Below, piece after piece: positions 6,409 through 13,270 of a stretch of DNA of 14,248 nucleotides (positions within the stretch are counted from its first letter, which is position 1; each line of letters opens with the position of its first letter). Location of the stretch: NCBI GenBank assembly GCA_024681565.1, contig JAILAO010000095.1, forward strand, positions 1 to 14,248, in the 5' to 3' direction. Both the position numbers and the translations under genes were made by a program. The DNA is from Bacteroidales bacterium. Its GTDB lineage: Bacteria > Bacteroidota > Bacteroidia > Bacteroidales > UBA932. Below the pieces are notes generated by a model. It was given only the letters and a program-made list of their open reading frames with translations, was not told the DNA's origin and searched no databases.

Positions 6409-7463
6409 AGCAGTCCTTTGCTGGAAGGGAGGTCGTAACTGAACACATCGCGCCGCACCGCCTGTTTCAGCGAACGGGCGAACGCCTTGAAGATGCCCTC
6501 GGCGAGGTGGTGGTTGTTCTCCCCGCGGGCCTGGATGTAGAGGTTGGCGCGCATGGCGTCGGAAAGCGATTTGAAGAAATGCCGGAACATCTCCGTCGGC
6601 ACGTCTCCCACATATTCGCGGGTGAATTCCGCATCCCAGACCAGCTCGCTCCGGCCGCCGAAGTCCAGCAGCACGATGGCGCGGCTCTCGTCCATCGGCA
6701 GGGCGAAGCCGTAGCGGCCGATGCCGCGCTTGTCGCCCAGGGCCAGGCGCAGGGCTTCCCCGAGGGCGATGCCCACATCCTCGATGGTGTGGTGCTCGTC
6801 CACCTCCAGGTCACCCTTGCAGGAGATCTCCAGGGCGATGCCGCCGTGGTGGATGAGCTGCGAGAGCATATGGTCGAAGAATTTCAGCCCGGTGTCCACG
6901 CCGGACGGGCCGTTGCCGTCCAGGTCCACGCGGATCCGGATGTCGGTCTCGGCCGTCTTGCGCGCGACCACGGTGCTGCGTTCGCTGCTGCGGATGGTCC
7001 GGGCGATCTCCGCCCAGTCCATTTCGCCCACCAGCAGCGCCCTGGCGCCCAGGTTGGCCGCCAGCTGGCGGTCGGTCTCCCGGTCCCCGATGACCCAGCA
7101 GGCGGCGAGGTCGTAGGAGCCGTCGAGGTATTTGCCGAACATCCCCGTGCGCGGCTTGCGGTTCGGGGATCCTTCTTCCGGGAACGACGGGTCGATCAGG
7201 ATGTCGTCGAAGTGGATGCCCTCGCCCTCGAGGGTGCGCAGGAGCAGGTTCTGGGCGGGCCAGAACGTCTCTTCCGGGAAAGCCGGGGTCCCCAGGCCGT
7301 CCTGGTTGGAGGCCATGACGAATTCGTAGCCGAGGTCTGTCAGGGCCCGCAGGCCGCTGATGGCACCGGGTACGAATTCGACCTTGTCGAGGGCGTCGAT
7401 CTGTTCGTCCGCCGGCTCGCGCAGCAGGGTGCCGTCCCTATCGATGAATATCGCCTTTTTCAT
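6405..7463 (-). CDS. hisB: Bifunctional histidinol-phosphatase / imidazole glycerol phosphate dehydratase
   Basis: This fused HisB catalyses two separated steps: dehydration of imidazole glycerol phosphate and dephosphorylation of histidinol phosphate. The start chosen is the ATG at 7461-7463, giving MKKAIFIDRDGTLL and 352 residues, close to E. coli HisB; a further 28 codons are open upstream, but they begin with GTG inside hisC and carry no conserved sequence. The HAD-type phosphatase domain occupies about residues 1-165 (D8 and D10 of DRDGT, VIGDRETD as the last motif). The dehydratase domain follows, about residues 170-352, with the manganese-binding repeats FFDHMLSQLIHHGG, DEHHTIEDVG and NNHHLAEGIFKAFA. 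Oddly, the four zinc ligands of the E. coli phosphatase loop appear replaced (D91, S93, S99, N101), perhaps a lineage trait. The start lies 26 bp inside hisC. Confidence 0.96.
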   Translation of the reverse strand: MKKAIFIDRDGTLLREPADEQIDALDKVEFVPGAISGLRALTDLGYEFVMASNQDGLGTPAFPEETFWPAQNLLLRTLEGEGIHFDDILIDPSFPEEGSPNRKPRTGMFGKYLDGSYDLAACWVIGDRETDRQLAANLGARALLVGEMDWAEIARTIRSSERSTVVARKTAETDIRIRVDLDGNGPSGVDTGLKFFDHMLSQLIHHGGIALEISCKGDLEVDEHHTIEDVGIALGEALRLALGDKRGIGRYGFALPMDESRAIVLLDFGGRSELVWDAEFTREYVGDVPTEMFRHFFKSLSDAMRANLYIQARGENNHHLAEGIFKAFARSLKQAVRRDVFSYDLPSSKGLL

Positions 7464-8490
7464 ATCTGTCAAGAGATTGGAGGAGTCTGTCATTTTCGGA
7501 CGGAAGTCCGACGGTGATGCGCAGGCAGCCCGCGCAGCCCGGTACACGGGTGCGATTGCGGACGATGATGCCGTCCGCGAGCAGGTGCGCGTAGAGCGCG
7601 TCGGCGTCGTCCACCTGCACCAGCAGGAAATTGGCGTCGCTCGGATAGACCCGGCGCACGAAGCCGTAGGCGGGGAGCGCCCGTTCGATGCGGCCGCGCT
7701 GGGCGACGGTCTCTTCGATCTTGGCTCCGACCGGCTCCGTCAGCACCTTCGAGACCAGTTCCTGGGTGGCCTGGTTGATGTTGTAAGGGTACTTGACCAT
7801 CGACATCAGGCGTATGACGTATTCGTCGGCGAAGGCCATGCCGAGCCGCAGGCCGGCCAGGCCGTAGGCCTTGGAAAGCGTCTGGAGGACTACCAGGTTG
7901 GGGCATTCGAGCACTTTGGCGCGCAGGCTGCCCTTCGCGCTGAAGTCCGCGTAAGCCTCGTCCAGCACCACGATGCCGGGGAAGCGGGATACGAGCGCCA
8001 ACAGCGCCTCGGCGTCGAAGGCATTGCCCGAAGGATTGTTGGGGCTGCAGAGGAAAAGCAGTTTGCTGCGGTCGTCCGCGGCGCCGAGCAGCGCCTCCGC
8101 GGGCAGGGAGAAATCCTCCCCGAGCGGCACGCTGCGCACCTCGACGTCATTGATGGCGGCAGCCACCGCGTACATCCCGTAGCTGGGAGCGATGGCCACG
8201 GCATTGTCCCGTCCCGGTTCGCAGAACACGCGGAACATCAGGTCGATGGCCTCGTCGCTGCCGTTGCCGAGGAAGATGTTTTCCACCGGGAGGCCCTTGA
8301 TTGCGGAGAGCTGCTCCTTGAGGGCTTTCTGGTGCGGGTCCGGGTAACGGTTGTAGCCGGTGGGGTAGGGACTCTCGTTGGCGTCCAGGAAGACACCGAG
8401 CGGGCCCTGGTATTCGTCGCGCGCCGTGCTGTAGGGACAGAGGGTGCGGATGTTGGCGCGCACGAGCGCTTCCAGTTTATTCCTCTCCAT
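7438..8490 (-). CDS. hisC: Histidinol-phosphate aminotransferase
   Basis: HisC is a fold-type I PLP aminotransferase that moves the amino group of glutamate onto imidazole acetol phosphate, giving histidinol phosphate. The 350-residue protein shows the family landmarks in order: FLDANESPYPTGYNRYPDP near residue 33, NGSDEAIDLM in the cofactor phosphate region, CSPNNPSG, VVLDEAYADF with the Asp that contacts the pyridine nitrogen, and QTLSKAYGLAGLRLG with the Schiff-base lysine at K207. The conserved C-terminal arginine lies in CAGCLRITVG. Length is normal. It overlaps hisD upstream by 14 bp (8477-8490) and hisB downstream by 26 bp, so its position in the operon is firm. No other aminotransferase gene is near that would suggest a broader role. 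Confidence 0.97.
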   Translation of the reverse strand: MERNKLEALVRANIRTLCPYSTARDEYQGPLGVFLDANESPYPTGYNRYPDPHQKALKEQLSAIKGLPVENIFLGNGSDEAIDLMFRVFCEPGRDNAVAIAPSYGMYAVAAAINDVEVRSVPLGEDFSLPAEALLGAADDRSKLLFLCSPNNPSGNAFDAEALLALVSRFPGIVVLDEAYADFSAKGSLRAKVLECPNLVVLQTLSKAYGLAGLRLGMAFADEYVIRLMSMVKYPYNINQATQELVSKVLTEPVGAKIEETVAQRGRIERALPAYGFVRRVYPSDANFLLVQVDDADALYAHLLADGIIVRNRTRVPGCAGCLRITVGLPSENDRLLQSLDRYEKGDIHR

Positions 8491-9763
8491 AGGCGGTGCG
8501 GATTTGGACGGCCTGGGCGTGGGCCTGCAGCCCTTCGGCCTGAGCCATGGTGACGATGGTTCCTGCGAGTCCGCGGAGACCTTCGGAGGTAATCTCCTGC
8601 AGGGTCATCTTGCGGTAATAGCTGTCGAGGTTGACCCCGCTGAAAGAGCGGGCCCAGCCGCAGGTGGGCAGGGTGTGGTTGGTGCCGGAGGCGTAGTCGC
8701 CCGCGCTCTCCGGGGTCCAGGCGCCCACGAAGACGCTGCCCGCCGCCGTGATCCGGTCGGCGATGCGCCAGGGCTCGCGGGTGGAGATGATGAGGTGCTC
8801 GGGGGCGTATGCATTGGCGAAAGCGACGGTCTGCTCCTCGGAAGAGAAGATGATGCAGCGGCTTTTTCCGAGCGCTTGCAGCGCGAAATCCGCCCGCGGC
8901 AGGGCTTCGGTCTGGCGCTGGACTTCCCGCTGGACGGCGTCGGCCGTCGCGGCGCTGTCGCAGACCAGCATCACCTGGCTGTCCGGGCCGTGCTCCGCCT
9001 GCGAGAGCAGGTCGGCGGCGGCAAAGGCGGGCGGCGTCGCGTCATCGGCGATGACCATCACCTCAGAGGGGCCGGCGGGCATGTCGATGGCCACCGTCCC
9101 GGCGGACAGCAGCTGCTTGGCCGTCGTGACGTACTGGTTGCCGGGACCGAAGATCTTGTCCACCTTGGGAACGGTCTGCGTGCCGTAGGCCATTGCGGCG
9201 ACGGCCTGGGCTCCGCCGAGCTTGAAGATACGCTGTACGCCGCAGTAGGAGGCCGTGTAAAGCACTTCCGCATTGACGCGGCCGTCGCGTCCCGTCGGGG
9301 TGCAGAGCACCACTTCCGGACAGCCGGCGATGCGGGCCGGGACGGCGAGCATCAGCACGGTGGAGAAGAGGGGGGCGGTCCCGCCGGGGATGTAGAGGCC
9401 GACCTTGCCGATGGGGACGGGGCGCTGGATGCAGCGTACGCCCGGTGCGGTCTGTACGGAGACTTCCCGGGGCTGCTGCGCCTCATGGAAGGCCCGTATG
9501 TTGCGTTCGGCGGCAGCTACCGCCTGCTTGACGGCGTCGCTGACGCCGGCACAGGCCGCGGCGATCTCTTCCTGCGAGACTTCGATGGCGTCCAGCGGCC
9601 GCCGGTCGATCTCCAGGGAGAGCTCGCGGAGCGCCGTGTCACCCTGCTCGCGGACGCGGCGCAGGATGGCCTCCACGCGCCCGCGGACCAGCGGATTCTC
9701 GCTGGCCGGACGCAGGCAGAGCGCTGCCCAGCCCGATAGAGGGGGATTGTCGTAGCGTTCCAT
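8477..9763 (-). CDS. hisD: Histidinol dehydrogenase
   Basis: HisD is the zinc enzyme that oxidises histidinol to histidinal and then histidine with two NAD+, the final two chemical steps. All known ligands can be placed in this 428-residue protein: zinc-binding Q255 and H258 (SQAEHGPDS), D356 (PESAGDYASG) and H415 (GLQAHAQAV), plus the catalytic base pair E322-H323 (APEHLI). The signature AGPSEVMVIAD lies at residues 230-240 and the nucleotide-region glycines in YIPGGTAPLFSTV at 124-136. The start is the ATG 3 bp after the hisG stop, giving the short MERYDNPP leader seen in this group. The end overlaps hisC by 14 bp. Nothing appears missing. Confidence 0.97.
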   Translation of the reverse strand: MERYDNPPLSGWAALCLRPASENPLVRGRVEAILRRVREQGDTALRELSLEIDRRPLDAIEVSQEEIAAACAGVSDAVKQAVAAAERNIRAFHEAQQPREVSVQTAPGVRCIQRPVPIGKVGLYIPGGTAPLFSTVLMLAVPARIAGCPEVVLCTPTGRDGRVNAEVLYTASYCGVQRIFKLGGAQAVAAMAYGTQTVPKVDKIFGPGNQYVTTAKQLLSAGTVAIDMPAGPSEVMVIADDATPPAFAAADLLSQAEHGPDSQVMLVCDSAATADAVQREVQRQTEALPRADFALQALGKSRCIIFSSEEQTVAFANAYAPEHLIISTREPWRIADRITAAGSVFVGAWTPESAGDYASGTNHTLPTCGWARSFSGVNLDSYYRKMTLQEITSEGLRGLAGTIVTMAQAEGLQAHAQAVQIRTAYGEE

Positions 9764-9766
9764 GGT

Positions 9767-10618
9767 TTACGGGATGATCTTGTCGATATTGAGAACCAGG
9801 ATGCCCTCGGCGCCGATGGCCTTGAGCAGGCGGATCTTGTCCCACAGGTCGGCGTCCTCCACCACGGAGTGCAGGGAGCACCAGCCCTCGGCGGCCAGCG
9901 GCATCACGGTCGGGCTGCGCATGGCCGGGAGGATGCGGGTGGCCTCTTCGACGGAGGCCTGCGGGATGTTCATCAGGATGTATTTCTTGCGGCGGCTCAC
10001 CATGGCGGAGTCGATGCGGAAGAGCATTTCGTCCAGGGTCTTCTGTTCCTCTTCGCTGAGCTTGCCGTTGGAGATGAGTACCGCTTCGGAGAAAAAGACC
10101 TTCTCCACTTCCCGCAGGCCGTTGCTGACCAGCGTGCCGCCGGAAGAGACGATGTCGAAGATGGCATCGGCGATGTCGGCCGCCGGGGCGATCTCCACGG
10201 AACCGGTGATCACCTCGATCTGGGCCTCGATCCCGTTCTCCGCCAACCATTCGCGGAGGATCTTGGGGTAGGAGGTGGCGATGCGCTTGCCGGCGAACCA
10301 CTGCGGCCCGTCGTAGTCCGCGGTCTTGGGGACGGCCAGCGAAATGCGGCAGCCGCCGAAGCCGAGCTTCTTGACGACCTGTACTTCGAAACCGCGCTCC
10401 GCCACTTCGTTGAGGCCGACGATGCCGAGGGCGGCCGTGCCGCTGGCGACGACCTGCGGGATGTCGTCGTCACGCATATAAAGGAGTTCGAGGGGGAAGT
10501 TCGGGGCCTGGGACAGGAACTTCCGGCGCGAGTCGTCGATGTCGATTCCGATCTCGCGCAGCAGGGCGGTGCTCTCTTCGTTGAGACGCCCCTTGGACTG
10601 GATGGCTAATCTAAGCAT
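9767..10618 (-). CDS. hisG: ATP phosphoribosyltransferase, long form
   Basis: HisG makes the first, committed step: ATP plus PRPP to N1-phosphoribosyl-ATP. The start is the ATG at 10616-10618, giving MLRLAIQSKGRLNEES and 283 residues; a longer frame would begin with TTG and run through the attenuator terminator, so it is rejected. The catalytic periplasmic-binding-protein-like lobes cover about residues 1-205, with GTAALGIVGLNEV and the PRPP loop AIFDIVSSGGTLVSNGL. The remaining part, about residues 210-283 (KYILMNIPQ to the end), is the C-terminal regulatory domain of long-form HisG, where histidine binds for feedback inhibition. No HisZ is therefore needed. It is the first structural gene, preceded by a leader peptide and terminator, so it is controlled both at transcription and, by family knowledge, allosterically. 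Confidence 0.97.
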   Translation of the reverse strand: MLRLAIQSKGRLNEESTALLREIGIDIDDSRRKFLSQAPNFPLELLYMRDDDIPQVVASGTAALGIVGLNEVAERGFEVQVVKKLGFGGCRISLAVPKTADYDGPQWFAGKRIATSYPKILREWLAENGIEAQIEVITGSVEIAPAADIADAIFDIVSSGGTLVSNGLREVEKVFFSEAVLISNGKLSEEEQKTLDEMLFRIDSAMVSRRKKYILMNIPQASVEEATRILPAMRSPTVMPLAAEGWCSLHSVVEDADLWDKIRLLKAIGAEGILVLNIDKIIP

Positions 10619-10640
10619 ATTCTTGTTTCTACTAACTATC

Positions 10641-10677
10641 AAAAAAACGAGGCTTTCCGGTGTCCCGGCAAGCCTCG
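10641..10677 (-). terminator. Intrinsic terminator of the his attenuator
   Basis: On the minus strand an 8-bp GC-rich stem (CGAGGCTT with AAGCCTCG), one G/A mismatch, a further 4 bp CCGG/CCGG and a GACA tetraloop are followed directly by seven Ts (10641-10647). It lies between the leader peptide and hisG, 22 bp before the hisG ATG. This position is that of an attenuator, not of a gene-end terminator. A candidate competing helix pairs minus-strand GUAAGC (10685-10690) with GCUUGC (10668-10673) in the upstream arm; it has only 6 bp including a G-U, so the antiterminator is not settled. Confidence 0.93.
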
Positions 10678-10708
10678 CACTATCGCTTACGCACAAACGC
10701 GCCGACCT

Positions 10709-10728
10709 ACCGGATCCTCAGATTCGGT
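10709..10728 (-). promoter_or_regulatory. Leader hairpin over the leader-peptide stop codon (pause hairpin)
   Basis: On the minus strand ACCG pairs with CGGT and ATC with GAT around a TGAG tetraloop, with one A/C mismatch between the two helices. The 5' arm starts in the last His codon and the loop holds part of the TGA stop. A ribosome stalled on the His codons would cover the 5' arm and melt this hairpin. That fits the first hairpin of classical amino-acid attenuators. The fold was read by eye and not computed. Confidence 0.6.
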
Positions 10729-10759
10729 GGTGATGGTGGTATGCGTTGTACTTTCTCAT
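10718..10759 (-). CDS. hisL: his operon leader peptide with four consecutive His codons
   Basis: A 13-codon frame, ATG to TGA, encodes MRKYNAYHHHHRI. Four adjacent His codons (CAC CAT CAC CAC) are followed by Arg, Ile and stop, and a hairpin and intrinsic terminator come next, before hisG. This is the layout of a His-tRNA-sensing attenuator: shortage of charged tRNA stalls the ribosome on the His run and lets transcription continue. The symbol is given by analogy with the enterobacterial his leader; the peptide itself is not similar beyond the His run. The ATG lies only 7 bp after the -7 box of the predicted promoter, so the mRNA would have a 5' untranslated region of about 0-5 nt. It is too short for ordinary gene finders. 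Confidence 0.93.
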   Translation of the reverse strand: MRKYNAYHHHHRI

Positions 10760-10766
10760 TCGTTTG

Positions 10767-10797
10767 CAAATATATCAATAATTTCCTTAAATCCAAA
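10767..10797 (-). promoter_or_regulatory. Bacteroidota-type promoter of the his operon
   Basis: On the minus strand TTTG (10794-10797) and TATATTTG (10767-10774) are separated by exactly 19 bp. This matches the Bacteroidota primary-sigma consensus TTTG, 19-21 bp, TAnnTTTG. It sits in an AT-rich patch between the HAD gene stop (10811) and the leader peptide ATG (10759). Transcription should begin near 10758-10763, at or just before that ATG. I saw no operator-like palindrome over the promoter. Confidence 0.88.
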
Positions 10798-10810
10798 GAT
10801 TTTTGCCCTT

Positions 10811-11455
10811 TTAGCCCTTCGTGATCTCCACCAGCTCGGGGAAGCGGTCGATGATCCAGTCGGGACGGACGGCGGCGAGTTCGGCCCGGGTCTGGTTGCC
10901 GAAGCTGACGCCGCAGACGCGGCAGCCGGCTTGCTGCCCCATGCCCAGGTCGAAGACCGTGTCTCCGATGACGATCGTTTCTTCGGGGCGGGCACCGAGC
11001 CGCTCCATCAGCAGGAGCGCAAGGTCCGGAGCGGGCTTGGGATGTTTCACGTCATCCGCGGCGGCGAATTCGCAGAAATACTCCCGGATGCCGAGCACCG
11101 AGAGGAGCATCTGCAGCGAGGCGCCGCTGCGCGAGGTGGCGATGGCGAGCCGGAGGCCGCGGGCGTGCAGGACCTGCAGTGTCTGCGGAACTCCGTCGAA
11201 GAGGACGGTGCGCGGGATGGCGATGTCGTTGAAGAGCCGGCGGTAGGTCACGACGGCTTCGTCCAGCCTTTCCTCCGGGGTGTCCGTACCGCGCTCGAAA
11301 CAAAGGCGCAGCGGCAGGCCGATGGTGGCCTGGATGCGCTCGTCCGAAGCGACGGACAGGCCCATTTCCTTCAGGGTCGCCTGGGTGCAGAGGATAATCC
11401 CGCGCGTGGTGTCTGCGAGGGTGCCGTCGAAGTCGAAAATCAGGTTTTTGACCAT
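10811..11455 (-). CDS. HAD-superfamily phosphatase, phosphoglycolate phosphatase-like
   Basis: This is a cytoplasmic haloacid-dehalogenase phosphohydrolase of 214 residues. The four motifs are complete: D8 and D10 in FDFDGTL (nucleophile and acid/base), T107-S108 in IATSRSG, K140 in HPKPAPD, and D165 and D169 in IGDTVFD for magnesium. A helical C1-type cap lies between residues 15 and 85, which places it with phosphoglycolate phosphatase, pyrophosphatase PpaX and beta-phosphoglucomutase-like enzymes. The substrate cannot be told from the sequence. It starts 3 bp after the GH2 stop on the same strand, so it is probably the last gene of the pectin cluster. A sugar-phosphate substrate is thus possible, but clearing phosphoglycolate is equally so. 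The his promoter begins about 14 bp after its stop, with no separate terminator seen in between. Confidence 0.9.
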   Translation of the reverse strand: MVKNLIFDFDGTLADTTRGIILCTQATLKEMGLSVASDERIQATIGLPLRLCFERGTDTPEERLDEAVVTYRRLFNDIAIPRTVLFDGVPQTLQVLHARGLRLAIATSRSGASLQMLLSVLGIREYFCEFAAADDVKHPKPAPDLALLLMERLGARPEETIVIGDTVFDLGMGQQAGCRVCGVSFGNQTRAELAAVRPDWIIDRFPELVEITKG

Positions 11456-11458
11456 GGA

Positions 11459-13270
11459 TCAGAAAGATTGATACCAGTGCTGCAGCGTGTAGAAAGCGTC
11501 TTTCTTTTCACCCTTCTCGGAGATGAGTCCCTTGCGGTTGAAATCGTCCTGGATGCCCTCCAGCGCGCGGCGCGGGGAACGGAAGTCCTTGAGGATCCAG
11601 GGCGTGCAGCCGGCAAGGCCCGGGATGCGCTGCATCATGGAAATGTTCTTCTCGTAAAGCCGGACGAGGTATTCCTCCGTGAAGCGTTCGTCGGCGCTGC
11701 CGTGACGGCCGTACTTGGCGCCCCCGCCCAGTTCGGAGAGGATGACGGGCTTGTCCACCGGGAAGGTCCAGACGACACGGTCGCATTTGTCGGCATCACC
11801 GTCGTACCAGCCGACGTACTGGTTGAAACTCAGCAGGTCGGTCAGCTGCATCAAGTCGTCCACGAGGGTCATCTGTCCAGGTGCGGTCTCGTCCTTTTCC
11901 ATCGCGGCGGAAACGAGCCGCGTGGGATCGAGCTCACGGGTCTTCCCGATGAGCCTGCCCAGGAAAGCGAGGCGCTCCGGGGAACGGGGGGTCTCGTTGG
12001 CGACGGACCAGATGATGATGCTGGCGCGGTTGTGGTCGCGTGCAATCATTTCGCAGAGCTGGTTCTCCGCATTGGCGTAGGTGTCGGGGTCGTTCCAGGC
12101 GATGGTCCAGTAAACGGGGATTTCGGACCAGACCAGCAGTCCCATCTCATCGGCCATCCGGACCATCTCCTCATTGTGGGGATAGTGGGCGAGGCGTACG
12201 AAGTTGCATCCCATTTCCCTGGCCCAGCCGAGCGTGGTGCGCGCGTGTTCCGCACTGAAGGCACGGCCCGCCGCGGCGCCCGGCCTCTCGTCATGGATGG
12301 AGATGCCCTTGCAGAAGATTTCCCGGCCGTTGAGCAGGATCTTGCTGCCCTGCGTGCTCACGGTCTTGAACCCGATCCGGTCGCTGACGCGGTCCGTCCC
12401 GGAGGAGACGGTGACTTCGTATAGTTTCGGGTCTTCCGGACACCAGAGGCGGATGCCGGATTTGCGGGGCAGGGGGACGATGAAGGAGGCGCGGCCGTCT
12501 CCGCCGGTCCGGGCGCTGGCACGCAGTTTCAGCTCGGGAATCTCCACGCTGACCTGTTGCGTGTGTGCCTTGCCGTCCAGCCGGACCCAGCCTTCGATGG
12601 ACTGCCGGTCGGCGGACAGGCGGACCACATAGTCCCGGATGAAGGTATCGGGAACCTCGACCAGTTTCACGCTCCGCGTGATGCCGCCGTAGTTCCACCA
12701 GTCGGTGTTGATGGTGGGGACGCCGTTTTCGTGGCGTTTGTTGTCTACCTTGACCACCAGGGAGTTCTGCCCGTTCCGGAGCTGCTCCGTGACCTCGAAG
12801 TCGAAGGCGGTGAAGCCGCCGACGTGCTTTCCGACGATCTCGCCGTTGAGCGCGGCGATGGTCTCGTAGTTGGCGCCGTCGAAGTGGACGAAATAGCGGT
12901 ATCCGGGCTTGGGGACCGCGTCGAACAGACGGCGGTACCAGACGGTGCCTTCGTAGTAGTAGAGTTTCTCGCGCTGGGTATTCCAGTCACCGGGAACCTC
13001 CAGGGTGCCGGCGGCGTCGAAATCGTATTCGACGAGCTTCGTGGGGTCCTGGTAGAAATGCTTGTCCGCAAAGAAGGTATCGGAAGTGCGCATCGGCTGC
13101 ATCCGATAGCTGTAGTAACCGTTTTCGTACGGATCGACAATGGCGTTCCAGGTCCCGTTGAGGGACTGTCCGGCACGGCCGCCGGCATGTTGGATGGCCG
13201 GGGCGGCAAGGGCTGCAAAAGGCAGCAGCACCGCCAGGGCGATGCTGCTGAAAAGGGTTTTATTTAACAT
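11459..13270 (-). CDS. Secreted glycoside hydrolase family 2 enzyme (beta-glucuronidase- or beta-galactosidase-like)
   Basis: This 603-residue GH2 exo-glycosidase has a Sec signal peptide: a charged start, a hydrophobic core (about residues 6-20) and cleavage near ALA-A at residue 22; no lipobox Cys follows, so it is probably periplasmic. The sugar-binding jelly-roll domain covers about residues 25-195 (GDWNTQREKLYYYEGTVWYR), an Ig-like domain about 195-300 and the TIM barrel about 300-603. The acid/base is E426 in SVANETPRS and the nucleophile E513 in ILSELGGG, with spacing like E. coli GusA. Near the end N578-R-K580 matches the N-x-K motif by which beta-glucuronidases grip the sugar carboxylate, and length equals GusA. 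Some Bacteroidota beta-galactosidases have a similar NxKG end, so the substrate is uncertain. It overlaps the upstream GH105-CE12 gene by 11 bp, which suggests action on rhamnogalacturonan side chains. Confidence 0.92.
   Translation of the reverse strand: MLNKTLFSSIALAVLLPFAALAAPAIQHAGGRAGQSLNGTWNAIVDPYENGYYSYRMQPMRTSDTFFADKHFYQDPTKLVEYDFDAAGTLEVPGDWNTQREKLYYYEGTVWYRRLFDAVPKPGYRYFVHFDGANYETIAALNGEIVGKHVGGFTAFDFEVTEQLRNGQNSLVVKVDNKRHENGVPTINTDWWNYGGITRSVKLVEVPDTFIRDYVVRLSADRQSIEGWVRLDGKAHTQQVSVEIPELKLRASARTGGDGRASFIVPLPRKSGIRLWCPEDPKLYEVTVSSGTDRVSDRIGFKTVSTQGSKILLNGREIFCKGISIHDERPGAAAGRAFSAEHARTTLGWAREMGCNFVRLAHYPHNEEMVRMADEMGLLVWSEIPVYWTIAWNDPDTYANAENQLCEMIARDHNRASIIIWSVANETPRSPERLAFLGRLIGKTRELDPTRLVSAAMEKDETAPGQMTLVDDLMQLTDLLSFNQYVGWYDGDADKCDRVVWTFPVDKPVILSELGGGAKYGRHGSADERFTEEYLVRLYEKNISMMQRIPGLAGCTPWILKDFRSPRRALEGIQDDFNRKGLISEKGEKKDAFYTLQHWYQSF

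Noticed and set aside
7464..7547. 28-codon upstream extension of hisB
   Set aside because: It begins with GTG inside hisC; the ATG at 7461-7463 gives the conserved MKKAIFIDRDGT start.
6507..9739. Long plus-strand open frames opposite hisB, hisC and hisD
   Set aside because: They are shadows of well-supported minus-strand genes and show no domains.
10619..10696. 26-codon upstream extension of hisG
   Set aside because: It begins with TTG and would read through the attenuator terminator; the ATG at 10616-10618 gives the family N-terminus.
10727..12424. 565-codon plus-strand open frame
   Set aside because: It is antisense to the his promoter and leader, the HAD gene and the GH2 gene, and has no family features.
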